Below are positions 8,721 to 18,406 of a DNA stretch of 64,000 nt, piece by piece. Under the pieces are notes generated by a model. It saw only the letters and a program-made list of their open reading frames with translations. It ran no database searches and was not told where the DNA came from. How positions within the stretch are numbered: the first letter of the stretch is position 1; each line of letters opens with the position of its first letter. The stretch is taken from NCBI RefSeq assembly GCF_023554555.1, contig NZ_JAMJWC010000001.1, positions 1,116,001 through 1,180,000 on the forward strand, written 5' to 3'. A program made the translations under genes and the position numbers. The stretch comes from Sphingobacterium sp. lm-10 (GTDB lineage: Bacteria > Bacteroidota > Bacteroidia > Sphingobacteriales > Sphingobacteriaceae).

Positions 8721-10922
8721 ATGAAGTTTATTCCTCAGCATGACCAAATGGATTGTGGTCCAGCCTGCCTGTCAATGATTGCTTCCCACTACGGCAAACA
8801 CATTGATTTACAATTTATAAGAGATAAAGCCTTCCTGACTAGAGATGGAGTTTCTTTACTTGGTTTGTATGAAGCTTCTAACGAATTAGGATTTGAAACA
8901 ACAGGAGTTCAATTAGGTATTGAAGATATCGAAGATATTCAGTTGCCTTGTATTCTACATTGGAATCAGAACCATTTTGTTGTATTGCGTTCTGTAGGCA
9001 CAAGATTCATTTCGAAAAATAAAATCTTTAAAATTGCTGATCCGAGTTATGGATTTCTTTCAGTTGATGAAGAGAAATTCAAACAATCTTGGTTATCCAA
9101 TAATAATGAAGGTGTTGCTTTACTATTAGATCCTAAAGAGAAATTCTTCGATTCCACATTCATAGCAGAAGATAAGATTTCGCTCAAATCGATGACTTCT
9201 CATATAATTCCTTATAAAAAAGAACTATTAAAACTTTTCTTCTTTTTGTTATTAGGTGCGGCAACGACCCTTGTATTTCCACTTTTAACTCAAAAGCTTA
9301 TTGATGATGGCGTCAATAAAAAAGACGTAAACCTAATAGGTCTAATTTTACTAGCCCAACTTTTATTTTTTACCGGAACTATAATCTTTGATATCTTTAG
9401 AAATTGGATCGTTCTTAAAATAGGCACTAAAATCAATATAAAAATAATTTCAGACTTTTTAAACAAGCTATTAAAACTTCCAATTAAATTCTTTGATACG
9501 AAAATGATGGGAGATTTTAATCAACGTATTCAAGATCATGAAAGAATTGAACAGTTTTTAACATCCCAAAGTATATTAACTCTTCTGTCATTTATTTCAT
9601 TTTCAGTATTCTTTGGAGTTCTTTGGTATTATGATTATAGAATTCTATTAGTGTATTCAATATTAACGACGCTATCCATAATATGGTCTATGTATTGGCT
9701 AAAGAAAAGAGAGATTATAGACTATTTTAGATTTCACCAACGTAGCCAGGATAAAGAAGCCATTTATGAGATAATAAATGGAGTAACAGAAATGAAGTTA
9801 AACCAATATGAAGAATTGAAGAGAAAAGAATGGGAAGAAATTCAACAAAAACTCTTTAAAACCAACATAAGAGTTTTAAGGATAAACCAAATCCAATTAA
9901 CGGGTTTTGATTTCATTAATCAAACGAAAAACATATTAGTGACCTTCCTTGCTGCTTATTTTGTAGTAACTGATTACATGTCTTTAGGGAGTTTGTTAAG
10001 TATTTCTTATATCATCGGGCAAATGAATAGCCCGGTCAATCAATTAGTATCATTTTTAAAATCATTACAAGATGCCAAACTTAGCCTATCAAGGTTAAAT
10101 GAAGTAGAAAATCATAAAAAAGAAGAACATGGAGAATTAAAGCTTTTAAATATTAAATCTAATCATCTTTCAAATGGAACGATGAAAGGCATTACGTTAG
10201 AGAGTGTTTCTTTTCAGTATGAAGGACCAAAATCTCCTTTTGTTCTAAACGATTTAAAGATTTCCATTCCTGAAGGTAAAGTCACCGCCGTTGTAGGAGC
10301 AAGTGGCAGCGGTAAAACTACCCTGATGAAACTTCTTTTAAGATTCTATGATCCTACAAATGGGTCAATATATTATAATGGAGATAATGTACTTTACTTA
10401 TCACCAAAAAGCATTCGCGAAAACTGCGGTGTGGTTATGCAGGACGGTTATATCTTCTCTGATACAATAGAGCGGAACATCGCTACTGGTGACGAAAATA
10501 TCGACAGAAAGAGATTAGATCATGCCGTTAAAGTGGCGAACATAGAATCTTTTATAGAAAGCCTGCCATTAGGGTACAATACAAAGATTGGAGCTGCTGG
10601 AAACGGCATATCGGGAGGTCAGAAACAGCGTATCCTAATTGCACGTTCGGTTTACAAGAATCCACATTACATATTCTTTGATGAAGCTACCTCTGCCTTG
10701 GATGCCGAAAATGAAAAAATAATTCACGATAATCTTCAGTCTTTCTTTAAGGGCAAAACTGTTTTAATTATTGCTCACCGTCTTTCTACGGTGAAAAACG
10801 CAAACAAGATCATTGTACTGAAACACGGTGAAATTGTGGAGCAAGGCAACCATCAGGAATTGGTAGCATTGAAAAATGAATACTACAACTTAGTAAGGAA
10901 TCAATTGGAATTAGGTAGCTAG
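8721..10922 (+). CDS. lanT: Peptidase-containing ABC exporter LanT (C39 PCAT)
   Basis: Domains in order: a C39 double-glycine peptidase (residues 1 to about 150) with QHDQMDCGPACL (catalytic Cys), HWNQNHFVVL (His) and ADPSYG (Asp); six predicted membrane helices (about 165-450); and an ATPase (about 490-733) with GASGSGKTT, ISGGQKQRI and FFDEATSALD. All catalytic residues are present. It would cut the VKGG leader and export the modified peptide across the inner membrane. The start is the ATG at 8721; a TTG at 8715 would overlap the lanC stop. No HlyD-like adaptor is encoded nearby, so an outer-membrane route must come from elsewhere or from the upstream barrel. Confidence 0.95.
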   Translation: MKFIPQHDQMDCGPACLSMIASHYGKHIDLQFIRDKAFLTRDGVSLLGLYEASNELGFETTGVQLGIEDIEDIQLPCILHWNQNHFVVLRSVGTRFISKNKIFKIADPSYGFLSVDEEKFKQSWLSNNNEGVALLLDPKEKFFDSTFIAEDKISLKSMTSHIIPYKKELLKLFFFLLLGAATTLVFPLLTQKLIDDGVNKKDVNLIGLILLAQLLFFTGTIIFDIFRNWIVLKIGTKINIKIISDFLNKLLKLPIKFFDTKMMGDFNQRIQDHERIEQFLTSQSILTLLSFISFSVFFGVLWYYDYRILLVYSILTTLSIIWSMYWLKKREIIDYFRFHQRSQDKEAIYEIINGVTEMKLNQYEELKRKEWEEIQQKLFKTNIRVLRINQIQLTGFDFINQTKNILVTFLAAYFVVTDYMSLGSLLSISYIIGQMNSPVNQLVSFLKSLQDAKLSLSRLNEVENHKKEEHGELKLLNIKSNHLSNGTMKGITLESVSFQYEGPKSPFVLNDLKISIPEGKVTAVVGASGSGKTTLMKLLLRFYDPTNGSIYYNGDNVLYLSPKSIRENCGVVMQDGYIFSDTIERNIATGDENIDRKRLDHAVKVANIESFIESLPLGYNTKIGAAGNGISGGQKQRILIARSVYKNPHYIFFDEATSALDAENEKIIHDNLQSFFKGKTVLIIAHRLSTVKNANKIIVLKHGEIVEQGNHQELVALKNEYYNLVRNQLELGS

Positions 10923-10985
10923 ATCCTTTATAATATTCCCGAAATATTCGACAGCTGATTAAATTCAATAATTTAACAGTTGAAA

Positions 10986-11228
10986 ATGAAAAAAGAGCAT
11001 AGAAAATTCAGTCCGGTTTTCAAGACCAAAGTAGTCTTAGAAGCCTTTAAAGAAGTCAGTACTATGCAATCCTTGTTGAATCAATCCATCATGAAGATAG
11101 TTGATAGGTTAGTCGAATTTTACAATACCGAAAAAAGACATCAGTGTATGGAGCGTCAAATCAAATCTGCCAGCGATAAATCTTTAAATATATTTTTTTA
11201 TTCTACAATGAAAATTTTTATTACTTAA
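10986..11228 (+). pseudogene. IS3-family transposase scar (OrfA start joined to OrfB end)
   Basis: The first about 26 codons read MKKEHRKFSPVFKTKVVLEAF, the N-terminus of an IS3-type OrfA helix-turn-helix protein. The next recognisable block, DRLVEFYNTEKRHQCM, matches the end of OrfB (IDxFIxFYNxxRPHQSL). The roughly 300 codons between them are missing, so this is an internal-deletion remnant. Its end overlaps the convergent mqnE stop codon. It marks the right edge of the lanthipeptide island. Confidence 0.7.
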
Positions 11229-12418
11229 TTTACTACAGGTAATGCGTAATAGTTTTTCTTAGGCTCTTGGTCAAACGTGACGTCTTTATAGTCTGTAACC
11301 ACATTGTATACGGTATCACGCTCTATAGGGTGGCGACCAACATGACGAATAAGTTCTACCAATTCTTGCGTAGACATCGCTGGTGTTTGCTCTTCTGCAC
11401 CAGCCATACTATAGATTTTGGTCGTATCATCCAATGTGCCATCAATATCATCCACACCAAAGCTAAGAGACATTTGCGCGGTATCTCTGGATATCATAGC
11501 CCAGTAGGCCTTGATGTGTGCAAAATTATCCAGATAGATTCTGGAAATCGCATAGTTACGTAAATCTTCGATCACCGATACCTCTGGAACATCTTCCATC
11601 TGATTGTCCTTATTCCGAAATTTGAGTGGTATAAAGGTTTGGAAGCCTTGCGTACGATCCTGCAACTGACGTAAACGCTCCATGTGATCCACACGATGCC
11701 AGTATTTTTCGATATGCCCGTAAAGCATCGTTGCATTAGTGTGCATGCCCAACTTATGCGCTTGCTCATGAATGTCTAGCCACTGCTCTGCAGTACATTT
11801 ATCATGCGCAATCTGCTCCCGAATCTCTGGATGGAAAATCTCTGCACCTCCGCCGGGCATCGAGTCTAAACCTGCTTCTTTCAAATATTTCATGCCATCA
11901 TAATGCGATAGCTTTGCCTTTTTGAAAATATAATAGTATTCGACCGGTGTAAGCGCCTTGATGTGTAATTCCGGGCGATGTGCTTTGCAACGCTGAAAGA
12001 ACTCGGCATAAAATGCCAGATTCTGCTTCGGCACCACGCCTCCGGTGATATGAACTTCAGTTACAGGCTCGCCGTCGTAACGTTTCACCACCTCTAGCAT
12101 GCCATCCACATCCATCTCCCATCCTTCTTCGCGCTGCTTAATCATTCGGGAATACGAACAAAACTTACAGTCGTACACGCATACGTTGGTGGGCTCTATG
12201 TGAAAGTTTCTATTAAAATAGGTGGTATCACCATGTCGTTCTTCACGAATATGATTGGCCAATACACCTAAGTAAGACAGCTCGGCATGTTCATACAAGT
12301 ACACCCCTTCGTCAAAGCTGATACGCTCTCCATCACGTACCTTTATGGCAATCGTTTTGAGCTGCGTATCTAAGCTCGGGTTATTGATCAAAAAATCTAG
12401 TTTCTGCTGTGCATCCAT
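11225..12418 (-). CDS. mqnE: Aminofutalosine synthase MqnE (radical SAM)
   Basis: The 397-aa radical SAM enzyme carries the CxxxCxxC cluster motif in CVYDCKFCSY (about residues 78-87). It also has HITGGVVPKQNL, AGLDSMPGGGAEIF and a C-terminal LSFGVDDIDGT block typical of MqnE rather than MqnC. MqnE joins 3-enolpyruvyl benzoate and SAM to make aminofutalosine in the futalosine route to menaquinone. It lies alone on the minus strand, with its stop overlapping the IS3 scar. Length and motifs are normal. Confidence 0.92.
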   Translation of the reverse strand: MDAQQKLDFLINNPSLDTQLKTIAIKVRDGERISFDEGVYLYEHAELSYLGVLANHIREERHGDTTYFNRNFHIEPTNVCVYDCKFCSYSRMIKQREEGWEMDVDGMLEVVKRYDGEPVTEVHITGGVVPKQNLAFYAEFFQRCKAHRPELHIKALTPVEYYYIFKKAKLSHYDGMKYLKEAGLDSMPGGGAEIFHPEIREQIAHDKCTAEQWLDIHEQAHKLGMHTNATMLYGHIEKYWHRVDHMERLRQLQDRTQGFQTFIPLKFRNKDNQMEDVPEVSVIEDLRNYAISRIYLDNFAHIKAYWAMISRDTAQMSLSFGVDDIDGTLDDTTKIYSMAGAEEQTPAMSTQELVELIRHVGRHPIERDTVYNVVTDYKDVTFDQEPKKNYYALPVVN

Positions 12419-12538
12419 GCCACTCTCCTAAATATCTAACAGATACAAATGTATCAAAAATCCCCTAAAATAGTTGTGCCAACAGCTTATTAGCCATGCA
12501 ACAACTGCGTCATAATCTACCTAAGGTGGTTTTTTAGC

Positions 12539-13441
12539 TTATTGTTTTACGCGAGGATAGAATTCTTGAATAGCGTGCGTGTAAATCGCCGTATTCAGAC
12601 GTATCATTTTTTGAAAATAAGCGGGTTGCTCAGCATCGATTGGATACAATGTTAATTGTCGCTTATTGCCTACTATCCTATCCCATACTGTCGTAGGTCC
12701 TTTCTGAAGCGATACGGTGAAATAATACAAATAGGGAGCGATCCAGCTTTTATAGTCTTCTTTGCTAATTAGGCTATTAGGATTAAGTAATTCAAAATCA
12801 TCTCCATTAACCAGACAGGCTTGTAGCTCAATGGCATTCATGGGTACCCCTTTGTGTATGATGATAGCATCATACTGCGGGTCAATAAAAACCCATTTTT
12901 GCAGATCAGTCATATACACCTCGTTGACGACATGGCCACCGCCCCATTTCACCTCGGCAATATCACGGATCATGAGGCTAAGTTGACGCGTGCGGAACCC
13001 TAGTGAAGCTAAGCACTGTTGCGCTACCGTTGCATATTCTACGCAACGAAATCGACGACCTTTTTCTGCCTCCCGTAGGATATAAACAGCATCCTGGTAT
13101 TCCGGTACATTTTCGCCATCGTGCACCCATCGGCTTTGCACCCAACTTTGAATGGCTGCAATCTGTTCAAATTCGGTGTGACAATGCTGAACAATACTAT
13201 CCAACTTATAGGTCTCGCGGAGATAAACATAATCTGCTTCCTGGGATAAATCACGATAAGCAAGCTTGATGTTTGCTGACTTATCATAGTCAAATCTAAG
13301 CGGATAGATCGTGGTATCTACTTGATCTTTTCCCATCGCAATCAAACCACCCAGGCGTGGCGACATCCAAAAGATAAATAATATCAACAGGAAAAAAATA
13401 CCCAGTACTACTTTCCATCCAATGTTCCAGATCTTCTTCAT
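12539..13441 (-). CDS. Membrane-anchored transglutaminase-like domain protein
   Basis: The 300-aa protein has one N-terminal membrane segment (about residues 9-27, VVLGIFFLLILFIFW) and then a transglutaminase-like papain fold. The likely triad is Cys in RCVEYATVAQQCL, His in GGGHVVNEVY and Asp in VFIDPQYD. Substrate is unknown; family members include peptidases and protein-modifying enzymes. It sits 8 bp downstream of the MsbA-type exporter gene and is probably cotranscribed with it. Confidence 0.8.
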   Translation of the reverse strand: MKKIWNIGWKVVLGIFFLLILFIFWMSPRLGGLIAMGKDQVDTTIYPLRFDYDKSANIKLAYRDLSQEADYVYLRETYKLDSIVQHCHTEFEQIAAIQSWVQSRWVHDGENVPEYQDAVYILREAEKGRRFRCVEYATVAQQCLASLGFRTRQLSLMIRDIAEVKWGGGHVVNEVYMTDLQKWVFIDPQYDAIIIHKGVPMNAIELQACLVNGDDFELLNPNSLISKEDYKSWIAPYLYYFTVSLQKGPTTVWDRIVGNKRQLTLYPIDAEQPAYFQKMIRLNTAIYTHAIQEFYPRVKQ

Positions 13442-13449
13442 ATCAGCAA

Positions 13450-15285
13450 TTAGCTCGAAAACTGCTGCATTTCAATCAAGCGATTATACAATCCATTGTG
13501 CGCAATTAGCTCCTGATGTGTTCCTACTTCACGAATACTGCCCCCTTCCAACACAATGATTTTATCCGCATTGTGTATGGTACTGAGTCTATGCGCAATA
13601 ACAACGGTTGTACGGTTCTTCATCAGGGCATACAGGGCGTCTTGTACTAATTTTTCAGATTCGGTATCTAAAGCTGAGGTAGCTTCATCCAGCAACATAA
13701 TCGGCGGATTCTTCAGTACTGCTCTAGCAATGCAGATACGCTGACGCTGGCCTCCAGACAATTTAGCACCTCGATCTCCGATATTGGTATGGTATCCGTC
13801 TTCGGTTTTCAAGATAAATTCGTGTGCGTTCGCAATGCGTGCAGCTGCCTCAACTTGTTCAGGAGTCGCATTCGTATTAGCAAAGGCAATGTTATTATAG
13901 ATCGTATCATTAAATAATACAGATTCCTGATTAACTACCCCAATCATGGACCGTAGGTCTTCCTGCTTCAAGTCACGTAAATCTATGCCGTCAAAGCGAA
14001 TGGAGCCACTAGTTACGTCCATAAATCTAGGAATAAGATCTACTAAGGTCGATTTTCCGCCACCAGATGGCCCTACTAAGGCAATAGTTCCACCTTTAGG
14101 AATATCCAAATTAATATCGCGCAACACTTCATGTTCGCCATACGCAAAATGAACATGCTCGAAAGAAATCCCCTGTGTAAAGTCTGTTACAGATTTTGCA
14201 TTAGTGGCGTCTTTCACTTCATTTTTCTCATCGATCAGCGCCAAAACACGTTCGCCGGCAGCAATACCATTGTGTACATTACTAAATGCATCGGTAAGCG
14301 CTTTGGCTGGCCGCATGACTTGAGAAAATATAGCAATATAGGCGATGAATTCGGACGCTCCCAATTCTCCTGTGCCACTTAATACCAGGTGGCCGCCATA
14401 TACCAGAATCACGGCTACCATGACCACGCCAAGCAATTCTGATACTGGAGATCCCATCTGCTGACGGCGCACCATTCTACGCATAATATTTGCATAACGA
14501 TGGTTCTCTTTGTTAAAACGGTCTTTTACAAAGAAATTCGCATTGAAGGATTTAATAATCTTCACCCCAGATAGCGCTTCATCCAAATAAGTAATCATAT
14601 TAGCGTACGATTGCTGTGCCTCTGTAGCCTGCGATTTCAAAGTCTTCACAATTCGGGAAATAAAAAATGCGGATACCGGAATCACCAACAGGGAAAACAA
14701 AGTCAGCTTCACCGAAAACACAAATAGCATAATCATATACGCAATGAGTTGCAATGGCTCTTTAAAAGCAACCTGCAATGTGCCCGTTACCGAAAACTGA
14801 ACCACTTGTACATCCGAAGCAATCTTAGAAATAACATCTCCTTTACGTTGATTGGTAAAATAGCCTAAGTGCAAGCCCATCACATTATCAAATACAGCAC
14901 GACGAAGATTCAATAAGGTATGGATACGTAGATTCTCCATAATACGCTGTGAGAAATAACGGAAAATATTACTAATCAAAACCGATATAACAATCACAAT
15001 ACAGACGTATTTCAATGCTTCATACGGCCCAATATCATAATATAACCGATCAGCATAATAAGTAAACCAACCGCCAATATCGCTTAATTCTGATGGTCGA
15101 TCTATCACACCAGATGCTGTCATTCCTTCGTCGCCAGTACCTTTGAATAGTACCTGCAGCAGTGGCGCTAATAATGCTAAATTTAAGGTGCCAAATATTA
15201 CCGTAACTAGAGTACAGATTATGTACGGTATAGCATATTTTGCAATGGGGTTAGCAAATGATAAAAGTCTAAAATATGTCTTCAT
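13450..15285 (-). CDS. MsbA-type ABC exporter, fused TMD-NBD
   Basis: From the chosen start the protein is 611 aa: an exporter-type transmembrane domain (about 15-330) and an ATPase with GPSGGGKST, LSGGQRQRI and LLDEATSALD. This half-transporter type dimerises and moves lipids, lipid A precursors or drugs; MsbA-like lipid flipping is the usual assignment in Bacteroidota but is not proven here. The frame stays open up to 15405, but MKTYFRLLSFANPIAKYAI at 15285 is a typical family start. A TACATTTG promoter box at 15303-15310 lies inside the longer version, which favours 15285. Confidence 0.9.
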   Translation of the reverse strand: MKTYFRLLSFANPIAKYAIPYIICTLVTVIFGTLNLALLAPLLQVLFKGTGDEGMTASGVIDRPSELSDIGGWFTYYADRLYYDIGPYEALKYVCIVIVISVLISNIFRYFSQRIMENLRIHTLLNLRRAVFDNVMGLHLGYFTNQRKGDVISKIASDVQVVQFSVTGTLQVAFKEPLQLIAYMIMLFVFSVKLTLFSLLVIPVSAFFISRIVKTLKSQATEAQQSYANMITYLDEALSGVKIIKSFNANFFVKDRFNKENHRYANIMRRMVRRQQMGSPVSELLGVVMVAVILVYGGHLVLSGTGELGASEFIAYIAIFSQVMRPAKALTDAFSNVHNGIAAGERVLALIDEKNEVKDATNAKSVTDFTQGISFEHVHFAYGEHEVLRDINLDIPKGGTIALVGPSGGGKSTLVDLIPRFMDVTSGSIRFDGIDLRDLKQEDLRSMIGVVNQESVLFNDTIYNNIAFANTNATPEQVEAAARIANAHEFILKTEDGYHTNIGDRGAKLSGGQRQRICIARAVLKNPPIMLLDEATSALDTESEKLVQDALYALMKNRTTVVIAHRLSTIHNADKIIVLEGGSIREVGTHQELIAHNGLYNRLIEMQQFSS

Positions 15286-15302
15286 CCAGTATTTTAATTG
15301 TA

Positions 15303-15310
15303 CAAATGTA
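15303..15310 (-). promoter_or_regulatory. Bacteroidota -7 box for the MsbA-type exporter
   Basis: TACATTTG on the minus strand fits TAnnTTTG and lies about 18 bp before the ATG at 15285, giving a very short leader. No well-spaced TTTG -33 element is visible. Confidence 0.4.
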
Positions 15311-15515
15311 GCAAAATTTGACCTACTGCATTGGGATTGTACCAATAGCATCAATATTGTGTCATTATTTTGATATTTAACCAATTTAGATAAATAGTCA
15401 AACAAGCACTAAATCTTCTACATAGGCAATTCCAAAGTGACCATTAGATTGACGTAAAAAATTAATACATTCGTGCTTCAAGCTAAATTTTAAAGGACAT
15501 TATCACCATATACAA

Positions 15516-16685
15516 ATGCAGATAGCCGTAGCAAAACGCCTAGAACAGACGGAAGAATACTACTTTTCGAAAAAACTCCGGGAAATAGAATCGTTGAATA
15601 AGGCGGGCAAAAAAATCATTAACCTAGCCATAGGAAGTCCAGACCTGCCGCCTCATCCAAGTGTCGTAGAAGAATTGGTAAAACAAGCGGCTCTTGATAC
15701 GACGCATGGTTATCAAAGTTATAAAGGCAGTGTGCTTTTGCGGCAAGCTATTGCCGATTGGTATCAACGCTATTATCAAGTAAATGTAGATGCTGCTACC
15801 GAGGTACTACCTTTAATGGGTTCTAAAGAGGGTATTATGCATATCTGCATGACCTACTTACAAGCTGGAGACAAGGTATTAATTCCTAATCCTGGATATC
15901 CTACCTATGCCTCAGCAGTGCGTCTGAGCGAAGCGACTGCCATACCGTATACACTATCGGAGTCCAACAACTGGCTACCTGATTTGCAGGCATTGGAAAA
16001 AAATGGTTTGCAAGATGTGAAGATGATGTGGATCAATTATCCGCACATGCCCACTGGAGCAAGAGCCACCAAAGCTTTTTTTGAAGCCATTATTGCCTTT
16101 GGCAAAAAACACCATATTCTGATCTGCCACGATAACCCCTATAGCTTCATCCTCAACGAAGAACCGATGAGCATAATGGCTGTGGAGGGCGCCAAGGACG
16201 TAGCGATCGAGCTCAATTCACTGAGCAAATCGGCTAACATGGCCGGGTGGCGTCTGGGTATGCTCGTGGCACATCCTGATCGGATAGATGAGATATTACG
16301 CTTTAAATCTAATATGGATTCAGGCATGTTTTTCCCGTTGCAAGCAGCGGCAGCCGTGGCATTATCGTTGGATCAATCTTGGTATGACGAACTGAACACT
16401 ACCTACCGAGAACGTAGAGAAAAGGTATTTTCCATCATGGATTTGCTAGGCTGTAGCTATCAGAAAGATCAGGTAGGGCTCTTTGTCTGGGCTAAAGTTC
16501 CAGATGAAATTAAAGATGCTTATGCCTTAACAGATAAGGTATTATACGATGCTAACGTATTTATTACTCCAGGAGGTATATTTGGTGAAGCAGGATCTCA
16601 ATATATTCGAATCAGCTTGTGTGCCACAGTCGAAACCTTTGACCAGGCCATCGGAAGAATTCAAACATTAACGACAAATAGTTAA
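15516..16685 (+). CDS. PLP-dependent class I/II aminotransferase
   Basis: The 389-aa fold-type I aminotransferase has NLAIGSPDLPPHPS near the N-terminus, NPGYPTY, and the PLP-lysine context ELNSLSKSANMAGWRLGM (about residues 228-246). It ends 12 bp before prephenate dehydrogenase. In Bacteroidota this pairing occurs in the Phe/Tyr operon, so an aromatic aminotransferase role is likely; LL-diaminopimelate aminotransferase-like sequences are also similar. No other aromatic-pathway gene is adjacent, although aroB is at 45.4 kb. Confidence 0.88.
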   Translation: MQIAVAKRLEQTEEYYFSKKLREIESLNKAGKKIINLAIGSPDLPPHPSVVEELVKQAALDTTHGYQSYKGSVLLRQAIADWYQRYYQVNVDAATEVLPLMGSKEGIMHICMTYLQAGDKVLIPNPGYPTYASAVRLSEATAIPYTLSESNNWLPDLQALEKNGLQDVKMMWINYPHMPTGARATKAFFEAIIAFGKKHHILICHDNPYSFILNEEPMSIMAVEGAKDVAIELNSLSKSANMAGWRLGMLVAHPDRIDEILRFKSNMDSGMFFPLQAAAAVALSLDQSWYDELNTTYRERREKVFSIMDLLGCSYQKDQVGLFVWAKVPDEIKDAYALTDKVLYDANVFITPGGIFGEAGSQYIRISLCATVETFDQAIGRIQTLTTNS

Positions 16686-16697
16686 CCAATCACCCAC

Positions 16698-17549
16698 ATG
16701 GAGAATACGATGAATATTGCTATAGTCGGGGTCGGATTAATTGGTGGATCGATGGCAATGAGACTTCGGGAAACTCATTTTGCGACCCGTATTTATGGCG
16801 TTGATAAAAGTGAAATCAACCAGAAAAAAGCACTACAACTGGGACTGGTCGACGAAATGGTTGATTTGGAAACTGCGATTGCCAAATGTAAAGTATTGGT
16901 ATTAACTGTGCCGGTCGATGCGATCATGCAATTGGCACCTTTTATCCTTGATAAAGTGGATCAGCAGGTCGTGATTGACATGGGTTCTACCAAGATCAAT
17001 ATCCTACAACACATTGAGGAACATCCCAATCGCGGCCGCTATATTGCCGCACATCCTATGGCCGGTACGGAGTATTCCGGGCCGGAAGCAGCCATCCCCG
17101 ATCTCTTTAAAGATAAAGTGATGGTATATGTGGAGGCATTTAAAACAGATGAGGATGCGTTTGATATCGCAGAGAGCATAAGCGAACAACTAGAGATGCG
17201 ATCCGTGTTTATGAATGCAGAAGAGCACGATATGCACACGGCATATGTTTCCCACATCTCTCATATCACCTCCTTTGCGTTAGCACTCACGGTGCTGCAA
17301 AAAGAGAAATCACAAGGTAGAATCTTTGAATTAGCTGGTTCAGGTTTTGAATCTACTGTGCGTTTAGCCAAATCCTCACCAGACATGTGGACTCCTATTT
17401 TAAAACAAAATAGAGAAAATGTGCTGGAGGTACTAGAAGAGCACATTAAACAGCTGCAAAAGATCTACCATAATTTAGAGAATGAAGATTACGATTCGCT
17501 ACATAAGCTGATCAAACGCTCCAATAAGATCAAGCGCATTATCCGCTAG
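16698..17549 (+). CDS. tyrA: Prephenate dehydrogenase
   Basis: The 283-aa protein starts with the NAD(P)-binding Rossmann motif GVGLIGGSMAMRL (about residues 11-23). It continues with AAHPMAGTEYSGPEAA, the conserved catalytic-region block, and HDMHTAYVSHISHITSFALAL. It oxidatively decarboxylates prephenate to 4-hydroxyphenylpyruvate for tyrosine synthesis, which the upstream aminotransferase could complete. There is no chorismate mutase or ACT domain. A second ATG at 16710 (MNIAIVG) has GGAG just before it and may be the true start. Confidence 0.9.
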   Translation: MENTMNIAIVGVGLIGGSMAMRLRETHFATRIYGVDKSEINQKKALQLGLVDEMVDLETAIAKCKVLVLTVPVDAIMQLAPFILDKVDQQVVIDMGSTKINILQHIEEHPNRGRYIAAHPMAGTEYSGPEAAIPDLFKDKVMVYVEAFKTDEDAFDIAESISEQLEMRSVFMNAEEHDMHTAYVSHISHITSFALALTVLQKEKSQGRIFELAGSGFESTVRLAKSSPDMWTPILKQNRENVLEVLEEHIKQLQKIYHNLENEDYDSLHKLIKRSNKIKRIIR

Positions 17550-17560
17550 ACTTTTAAATA

Positions 17561-17610
17561 TTTCATAAAAAAAGCCTTTGAACATTTTGTTCAAAGGCTT
17601 TTTTATGAAA
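17561..17610. terminator. Bidirectional terminator between tyrA and rpmA
   Basis: AAAAAAGCCTTTGAACA pairs with TGTTCAAAGGCTTTTTT across a 3-nt loop, and the arms extend to TTTCAT/ATGAAA. A- and T-tracts on both sides make it usable by both convergent genes. Confidence 0.9.
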
Positions 17611-17620
17611 TAAGGTATAC

Positions 17621-17887
17621 TTAGTTCTGCTCAGCAGCAGGAACGACAGAAACGTATGATTTGTCGTTCGCTTTTTTACGGAAAACAACTGTTCCAGCAG
17701 TCAAAGCGTACAATGTATGGTCTTTACCGATACCAACGTTAGCATCAGGATTGTGTTTTGTACCACGCTGACGTACGATGATGTTACCAGCAATTGCTTG
17801 TTGACCACCAAAAATTTTAATACCTAGTCTCTTGCTATGTGACTCACGGCCGTTCTTGGAACTACCCGCACCTTTTTTGTGTGCCAT
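17621..17887 (-). CDS. rpmA: 50S ribosomal protein L27
   Basis: The 88-aa protein has the conserved [16 protein letters not shown] start, LGIKIFGGQ and [15 protein letters not shown]27 sits near the peptidyl-transferase centre. There is no N-terminal extension of the kind removed by Prp protease in Firmicutes. It follows rplU after 75 bp in the usual order. Confidence 0.97.
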   Translation of the reverse strand: MAHKKGAGSSKNGRESHSKRLGIKIFGGQQAIAGNIIVRQRGTKHNPDANVGIGKDHTLYALTAGTVVFRKKANDKSYVSVVPAAEQN

Positions 17888-17962
17888 TTTCTTATCTTAA
17901 TTTATGACGTTAAGTCAGATTAAAAATTCAATTTATTATCAAAGCCTGTTCGACTTCTCTTC

Positions 17963-18274
17963 TTACAAACTAATTCCAGTGATCTGGATTTTAGTGAAAC
18001 TTTGACGGTGACCGTTTTTCTTTTTGTAGCCTTTACGACGTTTTTTCTTGAAAACGATTACTTTATCACCTTTCAAATGAGACAAAATCGTAGCTGAAAC
18101 TTTAGCACCTGAAATACTAGGTGTACCTACAGTGAATTTACCACCGTTTTCTGCTAACAATATGTTGTCAAATTCAATACTAGCGCCTTCATCTCCCTGC
18201 AAACGGTGCACGAAAAGATATTGGTCTTTTGCAACCTTGAATTGCTGTCCTGCTATATTTACTATTGCGTACAT
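17963..18274 (-). CDS. rplU: 50S ribosomal protein L21
   Basis: The 103-aa protein starts MYAIVNIAGQQFKVAKDQ and ends with the basic HRQSFTKIQITGI block typical of L21, a 23S rRNA-binding protein. It is the first gene of the L21-L27 operon and has a clear promoter upstream. Confidence 0.97.
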   Translation of the reverse strand: MYAIVNIAGQQFKVAKDQYLFVHRLQGDEGASIEFDNILLAENGGKFTVGTPSISGAKVSATILSHLKGDKVIVFKKKRRKGYKKKNGHRQSFTKIQITGISL

Positions 18275-18313
18275 TGTTATTTAATTAATTTGTTAATTGT
18301 ATTTATTGATCGG

Positions 18314-18345
18314 CAAAGATAAAAATTACGTTCAATAAATACAAA
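18314..18345 (-). promoter_or_regulatory. Promoter of the rplU-rpmA operon
   Basis: On the minus strand TTTG (18345-18342) and TATCTTTG (18321-18314) are separated by 20 bp, matching the Bacteroidota sigma-ABfr form. Transcription would start about 33 bp before the rplU ATG. Confidence 0.7.
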
Positions 18346-18406
18346 CAAATTATCGAACGAATATTCACTAACTTTAATCATCTAAAGAGACCTGATTACC
18401 ATAATA

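Noticed and set aside
11267..11563. A 98-aa + strand frame opposite mqnE
   Set aside because: Antisense to a complete conserved radical SAM enzyme; no motif.
15286..15405. N-terminal extension of the MsbA-type exporter
   Set aside because: A TACATTTG promoter box lies inside it and the typical family start is at 15285.
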